Source: Spirochaetota bacterium (GTDB taxonomy: Bacteria > Spirochaetota > UBA4802 > JAFGJZ01). From it: 10,112 nt of DNA. The position numbers were made by a program, and so were the translations under genes. The stretch spans positions 1-10,112 of the forward strand of contig JAEWVM010000139.1 of assembly GCA_023396615.1 (NCBI GenBank), in the 5' to 3' direction. Position 1 is the stretch's first letter. Every line of letters begins with the position of its first letter. Positions 1-7,310 of this stretch are shown here, piece after piece. Below the pieces are notes generated by a model. It saw nothing but the letters and a program-made list of their open reading frames with translations, ran no database searches and was not told the origin of the DNA.

Positions 1-2260
1 TTAGTATTGCAAAAGTTTTTTTGTACTCTCCAAGTTGCCCGTTCTGAGTTCGAGTACCTTCTGGGAAAATTACGACATTGCACTTATTTCGAAGAACTTC
101 ACCCATTTTCTGAATCGTATCCCGGAGATTCGAATTGATATCTACTAAAATAATGTTTGCACGTTTCGCGAGAAATTTGCGAAACGGTGTATTGAAATGC
201 TTCGCTTTTGCAAAAATATAAGTTTTTCTCAAAACTTCGGGAGATAAAACCGAGGCAAGCAGAATCCAGTCAATATTGCTTTGATGGTTGGGAGCGATAA
301 TAGCAGGTGAAATGATATCTATTTTTTGGACATTCGTTTCTATGCGGCAGACAGTATTTATGAATATTTTAAAGAAATTTCTGAGTGTAATATGCGGCCA
401 GCGGCTTCGCGGTATTGCTTTCAATGAATCGGTATTTAATATTGTCTTCCAGTCGCTGATTTCTTCTGTTATTTCAGAATTGCTGTTTATTACGAATTCT
501 GCAAGCGATTCGGGTGTTGTCAGTTTTGAAGCATTTTCATCTTCAATTTTAATTCCGAAACGTGTTTTAATAAAAGAGAGCAGTGCAACCTTGTCGAGAG
601 AGTCCATTCCAAGATCAAGTTCTAGATGGTTTTGAGGTCTTACGGATACTTGCTTTGTCTTTTCGATGTATTCTCTAATCATGCTGTATTCTTCGCTTTC
701 GGGCTGATTAGAATTGTCATTTTCTGCAGTGTGCTTTGATGTAGAAATCTCTTTGAGTTTGAAGCGCTGAAGTTTTCCCAGCCTTGTGCGCGGCAGTTCG
801 TTCTCCGTCAGAGAAAAGCTTAATATCTTTTTGTATGATGAAGCTGACTTATTGTAACTGTCGATGATGTCCCACTTGAAAAATTCATGAATATTATGAA
901 TGCCGTTTTGTTCTATTTCAGCCAGATCAGGTACTATTAGCGCCTTTAGTATTCCGTTTTCGAGGAATATGCCGCATTCTTTGATGAAATTAGAACGGGA
1001 AAGTTTTTCTTCTATTTCTTCAGGGTTGATATTTTTGCCGTTTTCAAGAACGATTGTTTCTTTGATACGCCCTGTCACAAAAAGAAAATTGTTCTTATCA
1101 ACATATCCGGAATCCCCTGTATGCAGCCATCCGTCTTTTATTATTTTATCAGTCTCTTCGGGTTTGTTGTAATAACCTTTCATGACATTTCTTCCGCGTG
1201 TGCAGATTTCGCCGTTTTCAATTTTTACTTCCATATTAACGACTATTATTCCGGCACTGCCGAGACGAATTTGACCCGGACGGTTACAGCTTATCATGGG
1301 AGCCGTTTCAGTCATTCCGTATCCTTCAAGCATTTCGAATCCGAGTGTTTTAAAAAATTTTGCCGACTTAATATCAAGAGCGGCTCCGCCTGACACTAGA
1401 TAACGCATTGATCCGCCGAAAGCATTGTGTATTTCTGAAAATATTTTTTTTGAAAATTTCCGGGAATTAAGCACGGATGCGGCTTTGAAGAAAACTCTTG
1501 CTATGAAGCGTGCGTCAATTTTTTGTTTAATCCCTTTCATTAACTGCTGGTATAGGCGAGGTACTCCGATCAGAAGGGTTATTTTTCCGTTTTTTAATGT
1601 ATTTTTTATGTCGTCGGGATTCATCGACGGCGATATTACGACTGTTGCTCCGACATGAAGCGGTGCAATTATTGTTCCGGTAAGCGGAAATGAGTGATGA
1701 AGCGGAAGAAGAATCATAACCCTGTCGGATTCTATGAATATCTTAGCGTCATCATGAACAGATTCAATGTTTGATTGAATATTGTCGTGGGTCAGCATTA
1801 CTCCCTTGGGAGATCCGGTAGTTCCTGAAGTGTAAATTATGAAAGCGGTATCGAAATAATTCTTGGGTTTGATTTCATCTGCTTTTTCGTTCTGATAGTT
1901 AACGTTTAATGTGTCAAAATTCAAGAGAGCAGGTTTTTTGGAGGCAATATCGGATACTTTTTGAGCCTTTTTGACCGTCTGATTCGAGCAGAATATATAA
2001 TCAGGTTCGCAGTCATTTAATATGTAAAGGATTTCCTCTTCGCTTGATAGAAAATCTACCGGAACGGAAATGCCGTTTTGTTTGATTATGGCATAAAAAG
2101 CGTAAATCCATTCCGGTCTGTTTTCGGATAAAATTACGGCTTTGAAAGGTTCATTTTTGAGAAGCCCGGCTATTGCAGAAATATTTTTTAAAAGATCAGT
2201 GTAGCTCACTTCACCGTCTTTATAAATTATTGCCGGTTTCGGGTGGTTTAATATCTGCAT
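1..2260 (-). CDS. Fused acyl-AMP synthetase / acyl carrier / PlsC acyltransferase (3' end outside window)
   Basis: Reading leftward from ATG at 2260, the frame stays open for 753 codons and leaves the window without a stop, so the C-terminus is missing. Three domains are visible. Residues 1 to about 510 are an AMP-binding (acyl-CoA/acyl-ACP synthetase) domain with YTSGTTGSPKG (143-153), GYGMTE (313-318), TGD with D383, R398, and the C-terminal RLGKLQR motif with probable catalytic K496. Residues about 530-600 resemble an acyl carrier protein, with LGMDSL carrying S554 as the candidate phosphopantetheine site. From about 640 there is a PlsC-type acyltransferase with NHQSNID (H659, D664) and FPEGTR (732-737). 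The expected role is to activate a fatty acid, hold it on the carrier domain and transfer it to a lysophospholipid or glycerol-phosphate acceptor at the inner membrane. E. coli Aas joins similar activities in the reverse order and without an internal carrier. The start is supported by GGAG at 2266-2269. The family is clear, but the acceptor is unknown. Confidence 0.9.
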   Translation of the reverse strand, partial: MQILNHPKPAIIYKDGEVSYTDLLKNISAIAGLLKNEPFKAVILSENRPEWIYAFYAIIKQNGISVPVDFLSSEEEILYILNDCEPDYIFCSNQTVKKAQKVSDIASKKPALLNFDTLNVNYQNEKADEIKPKNYFDTAFIIYTSGTTGSPKGVMLTHDNIQSNIESVHDDAKIFIESDRVMILLPLHHSFPLTGTIIAPLHVGATVVISPSMNPDDIKNTLKNGKITLLIGVPRLYQQLMKGIKQKIDARFIARVFFKAASVLNSRKFSKKIFSEIHNAFGGSMRYLVSGGAALDIKSAKFFKTLGFEMLEGYGMTETAPMISCNRPGQIRLGSAGIIVVNMEVKIENGEICTRGRNVMKGYYNKPEETDKIIKDGWLHTGDSGYVDKNNFLFVTGRIKETIVLENGKNINPEEIEEKLSRSNFIKECGIFLENGILKALIVPDLAEIEQNGIHNIHEFFKWDIIDSYNKSASSYKKILSFSLTENELPRTRLGKLQRFKLKEISTSKHTAENDNSNQPESEEYSMIREYIEKTKQVSVRPQNHLELDLGMDSLDKVALLSFIKTRFGIKIEDENASKLTTPESLAEFVINSNSEITEEISDWKTILNTDSLKAIPRSRWPHITLRNFFKIFINTVCRIETNVQKIDIISPAIIAPNHQSNIDWILLASVLSPEVLRKTYIFAKAKHFNTPFRKFLAKRANIILVDINSNLRDTIQKMGEVLRNKCNVVIFPEGTRTQNGQLGEYKKTFAIL

Positions 2261-2293
2261 GTTTTCTCCATTTTGCCCGAAGGCGGAGACGTC

Positions 2294-2322
2294 AGTAGAT
2301 GTTAATCTTGATAATGTGTCAA
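2294..2322 (-). promoter_or_regulatory. Candidate sigma-70 promoter for the acyltransferase fusion gene
   Basis: On the minus strand a perfect TTGACA (2317-2322) is followed after 17 bases by TCTACT (2294-2299, 4 of 6 matches to TATAAT). A transcript would start near 2287 and leave a leader of under 30 bases containing GGAG at 2266-2269. The -10 match is only moderate. A TATAAT also lies at 2330-2335 on this strand but has no well-spaced -35. Confidence 0.4.
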
Positions 2323-2349
2323 CGTCGTTATTATAAGGTATAAAATATT

Positions 2350-2369
2350 ATCAAATTAGGCAATTTGAT
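2350..2369. repeat. Inverted repeat, 8-bp arms with a 4-base spacer
   Basis: ATCAAATT and AATTTGAT form a perfect inverted repeat around AGGC, in the divergent region upstream of the acyltransferase fusion gene. The arms are AT-rich, with no T-tract close enough to make a good terminator in either direction. A regulator-binding dyad is the likelier reading, but no regulator can be named from the sequence. Confidence 0.45.
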
Positions 2370-2402
2370 TATTCTATTTATTATTTTCTGATAAACTGAT
2401 GA

Positions 2403-2432
2403 TTGGATTTTTAAGCGCTATCGCGCGATAAT
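2403..2432 (+). promoter_or_regulatory. Candidate promoter for the lipoprotein-antiporter pair, overlapping a palindrome
   Basis: TTGGAT (2403-2408) and GATAAT (2427-2432, 5 of 6 matches to the -10 consensus) are 18 bases apart. The -10 overlaps the perfect 12-base palindrome TATCGCGCGATA at 2419-2430, which stands out as GC-rich within AT-rich surroundings and could be an operator. The -35 match is weak, so the promoter call is tentative; the palindrome itself is certain. Confidence 0.35.
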
Positions 2433-2488
2433 ACATAAAATGATAAATCAAAGAATTTGTTGACAGTTATTAAGTTTAGGATAAATGA

Positions 2489-2902
2489 ATGCGTATGAAC
2501 AATTTATTTCGGCATTATCTTAAAAAAACATCAGGTTTACTTCTGTTTGTATTAATTCTGGCTTCTTGTCAAACTGACGAAGAAATTGAAGGTTCAAGCA
2601 AATTTCATATAATATCATACGGCGATGGGTTTGTCGGATATTATATTGTTGATGATGAAGATCCTGTAACCTTTTCCGTGTCGGAAATGGAAGATTCGTC
2701 ATATACACTTTCAGTAAATTTTGTCACACCGGAATCTTCAATATATATTTTCGCAAAGGCCGCGTCGGACAGCACTGAGAGTATTTCGATAATGCTTTAT
2801 GACGACGGAAAACTGCTCCAGTCTAAAAGCGCTTATAAAGTCGTGGACGAAAATCTTATTAATGAAATTTCTTATACCGATTTTGTTTCTGATACGGAAT
2901 GA
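2489..2902 (+). CDS. Predicted lipoprotein of unknown function
   Basis: This 137-residue protein has a positively charged N-terminus, a hydrophobic stretch (about 15-25) and the lipobox LASC with C27 as the probable lipidated cysteine, so it should be membrane-anchored and face the periplasm or the cell surface. The mature part is acidic, rich in serine, and alternates hydrophobic and polar residues. The segment from about 70 to 115 looks like strands of a small beta-sandwich and includes a DDGKLLQSKSA turn. I do not recognise a specific family. ATG at 2489 has AGG at 2478-2480 at good spacing; a second in-frame ATG at 2495 is an alternative start. The antiporter gene follows after 47 bases on the same strand with no terminator between, so the two are probably cotranscribed. 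A role with the antiporter or in envelope stress is only inference from that position. Confidence 0.75.
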   Translation: MRMNNLFRHYLKKTSGLLLFVLILASCQTDEEIEGSSKFHIISYGDGFVGYYIVDDEDPVTFSVSEMEDSSYTLSVNFVTPESSIYIFAKAASDSTESISIMLYDDGKLLQSKSAYKVVDENLINEISYTDFVSDTE

Positions 2903-2937
2903 ATAGGATTAAACTGAATATCTTCTTCTGAATTTCT

Positions 2938-2942
2938 AAGGA
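2938..2942 (+). promoter_or_regulatory. Ribosome binding site that fixes the antiporter start at 2950
   Basis: AAGGA here is seven bases before ATG 2950. It almost touches the upstream GTG at 2944, which is too close for initiation, so the ATG is preferred over the longer GTG reading. Confidence 0.7.
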
Positions 2943-2949
2943 AGTGCCG

Positions 2950-4782
2950 ATGTTTTCATTGAAAAATAAATTCATTCTAATTATAATTTTTGCTTCATCT
3001 GTTTTCATTTCTTTTGGTCTTTTTTCCAGCGAAACGGCATCTGATAATCCGAATATGATCGCCAGTGTCGGCATCGCAATTCTTGCGGCAACTGTAGTAG
3101 CGTTTATATCGCATTTGTTCAAACAGCCCCTTCTTCTTGCGTACATTGTCGCCGGTGTGATTATCGGACCTAAGCTTGGCTTCGGTTTTATCGAAAAAGC
3201 CGAGGATATTGAAACAATTTCGCATTTTGGTTTAATTCTGCTTCTTTTTTTGATAGGTCTGGAAATTGACGTCAAGAAGCTGAAAAGCTCAGGCAAGTCT
3301 CTTGTAGCGGGAGGCTTAACGCAGTTTCCTGTTTGCGCTCTTTTAGGATCTGCTTTCTTTCTTCTTCTCGGATACTCTGCTCAAGGCGGGGGATATGATC
3401 TTTTCTATCTTGCCGCATGCTGCGGATTAAGCAGTACAGCCATCGTTGTAAAGCTTCTCTATGGTAAATTTGAACTCGATACACTTGCGGGACGGCTCAC
3501 TCTCGGCATACTAGTCTTTCAGGATATCTGGGCAATAATACTTCTCGGCATTCAGCCGAACCTTGCAAATCCGGATATTCTGAATATTCTGCTGTCATTC
3601 GGAAAAGGAATATTTCTTGTTGCAGTCAGCATGCTTGTCAGCCGTTATGTTCTGCCTAAGCTGTTTAAAACAATCGCTAAAATACCTGAGCTTGTTTTGA
3701 TATCTTCACTTGCGTGGTGTTTTCTCGTATGCGGTTCCGCCGCGCTTCTCGGTCTTTCTCAGGAAATGGGCGCTCTTATTGCCGGAGTTGCGATTTCAAC
3801 ATTTCCTTACAATCTTGATGTTATCGCAAAAGTCGTTAATATACGCGATTTTTTCATCACTTTGTTTTTTGTTTCGCTTGGAATGCGCATTCCGAATCCG
3901 CTTGAAAATTTATCTGTTCTCGGAATTGCCGCAGCCGCTTCGGCGTTTCTTGTTCTGTCGCGGTTTCTTTCTGTCTTTCCGGTTCTTTATTCGCTAAAGA
4001 ACGGGTTGAGGGTAAGTCTTCTGACCTCTGTGAATCTTGCTCAGATAAGTGAATTTTCCCTTGTTATTGCTTCACTCGGATTGGCTCACAGTCATATATC
4101 CCAGGAAACGATGTCTGCTATCATTTTTGTTTTTGTAATAACTTCTGCTATTTCAACCTATATGATTAAATATAATGATTCCATACAGCAAGCGGCATCG
4201 TTCGTGTTGAAGAAGGCCGGCTTTAAAGAAATTTCATCGCCGGTTCATGATGATGAAACGACACCCGGCAAAGAAATTGCGATTTTGGGTTTTCATAGAA
4301 TGGCGAGTTCGCTCTTGAGTGAAGTGCTCGGTTCAGAAGAAAACGATTCATCGCTCAAGGACAAAATCGTTGTGGTTGATTTTAATCCGGAAATTCACGA
4401 GTCGCTGCAAAGCGTCGGAGTTAAGGTGGTTTACGGTGATATCAGTCATCTTGATACTCTTTATCATGCCGGCATTCATGATGTAAAAATTGTCGTATCA
4501 ACCATCCCTGATACGATTTTAGTCGGAACTGATAATCTGAAAATAATACGCCACATGCGTGATGTGTGTCCGAATGCGAAAATAATCGTTACCGCTGAAA
4601 GCATCGAACGCGCGCTAAAGATGTATGCGGAAGGAGCGGATTATGTTTTTATTCCGCGCGTTCTTGCTGCTGACAGGCTGATGAGTGTTATTGACGGAAT
4701 TCTCAGCGATTCAAAAAAGATGAAAACGGAAATATCAGAAGAAATTGAATTGTTGAAATGCAGAAGCGAGATAATAAGATAA
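2950..4782 (+). CDS. CPA2-type cation:proton antiporter (KefB/KefC-like) with RCK domain
   Basis: This 610-residue inner-membrane protein should exchange K+ or Na+ for protons, serving pH, potassium or stress homeostasis. The membrane half (about 1-410) has many hydrophobic helices and the family marks FLIGLEID near 101-108, GLSSTAIVVKLL (159-170), the Q191-D192 pair within VFQDI that is expected to carry ions, and SQEMGALIAG near 271-280. An extra hydrophobic segment (about 8-26) precedes the usual first helix and could be a signal anchor. Residues about 441-588 form a cytosolic RCK/TrkA-N-like domain with a hydrophobic beta strand, acidic D477 after strand two, and a GDI motif (496-498). 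Its nucleotide loop reads GFHRMASSLL (447-456) instead of the classical GxGxxG. The gene sits 47 bases after the lipoprotein gene and converges on the chemotaxis receptor gene. The family is confident; the ion transported is not known. Confidence 0.9.
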   Translation: MFSLKNKFILIIIFASSVFISFGLFSSETASDNPNMIASVGIAILAATVVAFISHLFKQPLLLAYIVAGVIIGPKLGFGFIEKAEDIETISHFGLILLLFLIGLEIDVKKLKSSGKSLVAGGLTQFPVCALLGSAFFLLLGYSAQGGGYDLFYLAACCGLSSTAIVVKLLYGKFELDTLAGRLTLGILVFQDIWAIILLGIQPNLANPDILNILLSFGKGIFLVAVSMLVSRYVLPKLFKTIAKIPELVLISSLAWCFLVCGSAALLGLSQEMGALIAGVAISTFPYNLDVIAKVVNIRDFFITLFFVSLGMRIPNPLENLSVLGIAAAASAFLVLSRFLSVFPVLYSLKNGLRVSLLTSVNLAQISEFSLVIASLGLAHSHISQETMSAIIFVFVITSAISTYMIKYNDSIQQAASFVLKKAGFKEISSPVHDDETTPGKEIAILGFHRMASSLLSEVLGSEENDSSLKDKIVVVDFNPEIHESLQSVGVKVVYGDISHLDTLYHAGIHDVKIVVSTIPDTILVGTDNLKIIRHMRDVCPNAKIIVTAESIERALKMYAEGADYVFIPRVLAADRLMSVIDGILSDSKKMKTEISEEIELLKCRSEIIR

Positions 4783-4797
4783 AATCTTTTCTTTATC
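4776..4797. terminator. Weak AT-rich hairpin between convergent genes
   Basis: Only 31 bases separate the antiporter stop from the receptor stop. AAGAT-AAA-ATCTT (4776-4788), followed by TTCTTT, can form a short 5-bp hairpin. An alternative pairing joins GATAAA (4778-4783) and TTTATC (4792-4797). Both are weak. No strong terminator is seen, so read-through and antisense pairing of the two transcripts is possible. Confidence 0.25.
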
Positions 4798-4813
4798 CCG
4801 CTTCCTTTATTTG

Positions 4814-6202
4814 TTATTTGTTCAAAGAATCTGCTGAGTGCCTGCCTGTTTTGAGATAATAGATTATATCTTCCATATGAACAGTTTGCGATGAAAGTTC
4901 CTCTGCTGTTGCTGTAAGTTCTTCCGATGCGGACGCATTCTGTTGTACTACAGAGTTTAATTGCTGTACGGCGCTGTTTATCTGCTGAATTCCGTTTGCC
5001 TGTTCTCCGCTGGCGGCGTTTATTTCTGCAACGAGCTCGGATGTTTTCTGAATGTCCGGTACGAGTTTGTCGAGCATTTCGCCGGCTTTTTCTGCGACTT
5101 CTACGCTTGATCCTGACAGCTCGCGGATTTCTGCCGCAGAGTTTTGTGAGCGTTCGGCGAGTTTCTGTACCTCGCTTGCAACAACCGCGAATCCTTTTCC
5201 GTGTTCGCCTGCGCGAGCGGCTTCGATTGATGCGTTAAGAGAAAGAAGATTTGTCTGACGGGCAATTTCCTGAATTATTGATATTTTTTCTGCGATGTTT
5301 TTCATCGCGGAAACTGTTTGCTTTACTGTCTCGCCGCCGCCCTTGGCGTCGGTAGCTATTTTTATTGCGATTTTTTCTGTTTCACGCGCGTTTTCTGCGT
5401 TCTGACGAATCGTCGCAGTCATTTCTTCGAGAGAAGAGGATACTTCTTCGACGCTAGCAGCCTGTTCGCTCGCTCCCTGGCTAAGCTGTACTGAAGATGT
5501 AGAAATCTGTTCCGCGCCGCTTCGAACTTCGCTTGAAGTAGTGTCTATGCGTTTGATAATGCCGAGAATTGATCTGATTATCAATAGAGCAAGGATTAGT
5601 GAAAACAAAATTGATAAACCGATTACTGCTGAAGAAATTGCGTCAATTCTGTTCTTTAAAGTATTACTTTCCTTAAGTGCATCCTGTGCCATAGTTTCAT
5701 TGAGTTTAACGGTTTCATCGACATATGGTTTAATTTTTTTCGCGTAAATAACTGCATTGTTAAGGCGGAAATATTCAACTGCCTCTTTTGTTTTCCCCTG
5801 ATCGGCAAGTTCAAGTGTTTTGTTTAGATGAGGTTTATATTCTTCCATACCGGCTGTGAGGAGATTCATGAGTTCTGTTTCCCGCTCTCCCGGTGATGTC
5901 TTTCTGTAGTCATCGATGCTTTTATTATAAGTTTGAAGATTTGTTGTGATGGCGTCATTCATCGCTTTTTGAATTTCTTTGTCCGTGTTTGCAATGTAGT
6001 AAAGACCTGAAACCCTGACGGTCAGAATTGATCTGTCGATATTGTCGGCGATACGGATTCCTTCAAGATTATTTGAATACATCTCGTTTATTTTCGTGTT
6101 CATCTGTGATATTCCCCAGATGCCGAAGAGACCAACGCAAAGTGTAAAAAAAGTCAGAATCGAAAATGAAAAAACCAGTTTGCCTTTAATTCCAAGTTTC
6201 AT
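4814..6202 (-). CDS. Methyl-accepting chemotaxis protein (4HB-type sensor, reduced HAMP)
   Basis: This 462-residue transmembrane chemoreceptor has TM1 at about 10-31, a helical periplasmic sensor at about 32-190 that resembles the four-helix-bundle MCP sensor, TM2 at about 191-212, and a cytoplasmic signalling coiled coil from about 225. The conserved hairpin tip that contacts CheA and CheW spans about 312-352 (ARQTNLLSLNASIEAARAGE, then HGKGFAVVASEVQKLAERS). Glutamine- and glutamate-rich pairs on the flanking helices (for example SEQAASVEEVSSSLEEM near 245-261, and SASEELTATAEELSSQ near 424-439) are likely methylation sites. After TM2 only a short stretch precedes the signalling helix, so a complete HAMP domain is not visible. 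The C-terminus (DSLNK) lacks a CheR-tethering NWETF-like pentapeptide. The ligand cannot be predicted. AAAAAGG lies 8 bases before ATG 6202. parA lies 110 bases upstream on the same strand. Confidence 0.93.
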   Translation of the reverse strand: MKLGIKGKLVFSFSILTFFTLCVGLFGIWGISQMNTKINEMYSNNLEGIRIADNIDRSILTVRVSGLYYIANTDKEIQKAMNDAITTNLQTYNKSIDDYRKTSPGERETELMNLLTAGMEEYKPHLNKTLELADQGKTKEAVEYFRLNNAVIYAKKIKPYVDETVKLNETMAQDALKESNTLKNRIDAISSAVIGLSILFSLILALLIIRSILGIIKRIDTTSSEVRSGAEQISTSSVQLSQGASEQAASVEEVSSSLEEMTATIRQNAENARETEKIAIKIATDAKGGGETVKQTVSAMKNIAEKISIIQEIARQTNLLSLNASIEAARAGEHGKGFAVVASEVQKLAERSQNSAAEIRELSGSSVEVAEKAGEMLDKLVPDIQKTSELVAEINAASGEQANGIQQINSAVQQLNSVVQQNASASEELTATAEELSSQTVHMEDIIYYLKTGRHSADSLNK

Positions 6203-6312
6203 GATGAATACCTTTTTATGTGATTAGTTGGAATTATGAATTCCTATAATCTATTTTCGGTATTTAATAGAAGGATTATGAACAATTAATGCTGGTATGA
6301 GTTTGTTGACAT
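6203..6312. other. Short intergenic region between parA and the chemoreceptor gene
   Basis: This AT-rich spacer holds the inverted repeat GGAATT-ATG-AATTCC at 6230-6244. Further upstream for the minus strand there is a weak sigma-28-like arrangement (CATAA at 6276-6280 and CCGAAAAT at 6253-6260, 15 bases apart). No clear terminator follows parA, so the receptor may be read both from parA and from its own promoter. Confidence 0.3.
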
Positions 6313-7056
6313 TCAGCCCTGTGCGACAATCTCTTTTGTGAGATTCATGTAATCTACCGCACCGTTGCTGTCGGATTTGTATTCGAATATGGTCTTTCCC
6401 CAGCTTGGAGCTTCCTGAAGTGCAACATTTTCGCGCACAAGAGTCTGGTATAGTTTTCCGGGAAGGCGCTCGTCCGTTTCACTTAATACTTCGCGGTTGA
6501 TTGATTTTGCAGCATTATACATCGTGCCGATGATGCCTGTGACTTCAATTCCTTTGTTCAGACGCTGTTTAACCATCTGAACTCCTTCAAACAGATTATA
6601 CATCCCGTGAAAAGGCAGAAATTCAAGCTGAAGCGGAACAATGATTTCCGACGCATATGTGAGAGCGTTTAGAGTAAGTATGCCGAGGGAAGGAGGGCAG
6701 TCGATCAGAACATAATCATATCCCTTAACCTTTTCCATCACTTCTTTTAGAAGAAATTCTTTCGCGGGAAACGGGAGGAAGTCGAGATCCTTGAGATCGT
6801 TTTTTGATGGTAGAATATCTATTCCGTTTCTGTCGATTTTAGCATCATCAAAACTCACTTCGCCTTTTAAAGTTTCGAATATCGTAAACTTGACATCGCC
6901 TGCGGACAGTCCGAAGTGGTAGGTTGCCTGAGCCTGATGGTCTATGTCGATTACGAGAACTTTTTTGCCGAGAATCTGCATTGCCGCAGCAATATTTACT
7001 GTGCTGGTCGTTTTTCCGACCCCGCCCTTGTTGTTAAGAATGGCAATTGTTCTCAT
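6313..7056 (-). CDS. ParA/Soj-type P-loop ATPase
   Basis: This 247-residue cytoplasmic ATPase of the ParA/MinD superfamily binds DNA nonspecifically as an ATP dimer in its family and moves or positions cargo such as chromosome origins, plasmids or protein arrays. Seen directly: the deviant Walker A KGGVGKT (10-16, with signature K10 and catalytic K15), the switch I region IDIDHQAQAT (36-45; D37, D39), Walker B VLIDCPPSLG (116-125; D119), and the C-terminal RENVALQEAPSWGKTIFEY segment (209-227) typical of chromosomal Soj proteins. H40 replaces the proline usual in DxDPQ. The length is normal for the compact Soj group without an N-terminal regulatory domain. AGGGG lies five bases before ATG 7056. 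No parB lies beside it in the window and no parS-like site is visible. The neighbour downstream is a chemoreceptor, so a role in positioning receptor arrays is possible, but chromosome segregation is equally open. Confidence 0.92.
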   Translation of the reverse strand: MRTIAILNNKGGVGKTTSTVNIAAAMQILGKKVLVIDIDHQAQATYHFGLSAGDVKFTIFETLKGEVSFDDAKIDRNGIDILPSKNDLKDLDFLPFPAKEFLLKEVMEKVKGYDYVLIDCPPSLGILTLNALTYASEIIVPLQLEFLPFHGMYNLFEGVQMVKQRLNKGIEVTGIIGTMYNAAKSINREVLSETDERLPGKLYQTLVRENVALQEAPSWGKTIFEYKSDSNGAVDYMNLTKEIVAQG

Positions 7057-7235
7057 GATTCCCCTTCGGTGAAAAATACATGATAGAGGAACAATTTAGA
7101 AGGTATTTGTCAAGGGATTAAACGAAAGAGTTTTGAGGGCTTAAAATTAATGTGAAATGAGTGATTATTTTTCATATTTTCGCGAAAAAAAATTCTGAAA
7201 TACGTATTAATTATTGTTAGTTAATTCCATACGCT

Positions 7236-7277
7236 TCCCTGCCGGATTTTTTGTCTGTTTTGTCAATCCGGCAGGGA
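7236..7277. repeat. Strong inverted repeat (13-bp arms, 16-base loop)
   Basis: TCCCTGCCGGATT (7236-7248) and AATCCGGCAGGGA (7265-7277) are perfectly complementary and GC-rich in an AT-rich background. On the plus strand the second arm is followed by TTTCCTTTTG, a poor but not absent U-tract. The dyad lies between two divergent genes, so it does not sit at the end of any visible gene. It could end a small RNA, act as a leader structure or be a mobile-repeat remnant; the sequence does not decide. Confidence 0.6.
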
Positions 7278-7310
7278 TTTCCTTTTGATTGACAGGCTTT
7301 TTGATTAAGA

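Noticed and set aside
288..1658. Several plus-strand open frames of 77 to 115 codons
   Set aside because: They lie opposite the continuous minus-strand acyltransferase fusion, whose motifs all fall in one frame; the plus-strand proteins show no family pattern.
2460..2465. Perfect TTGACA just upstream of the lipoprotein gene
   Set aside because: A -10 at normal spacing would fall on the start codon region (AAATGA at 2483-2488) and is not a good match, so it could not produce a leader with the ribosome site.
2944..2946. GTG as the antiporter start
   Set aside because: The AAGGA ribosome site ends at 2942, leaving almost no spacing; ATG 2950 is spaced correctly.
6253..6280. Sigma-28-like promoter for the chemoreceptor gene (CATAA, 15 bases, CCGAAAAT, minus strand)
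   Set aside because: Both halves match the flagellar consensus only partly; without other flagellar promoters from the genome it is not convincing.
6313..7056. parA as a sign of a plasmid or integrated mobile element
   Set aside because: The neighbours recA, map, rpsT and a tRNA are core chromosomal genes, and no integrase, replication gene, parB or parS is seen.
7057..7310. Replication origin or parS cluster next to parA
   Set aside because: The region is AT-rich, but I find no parS-like TGTTTCACGTGAAACA and no repeated DnaA boxes (TTATCCACA).
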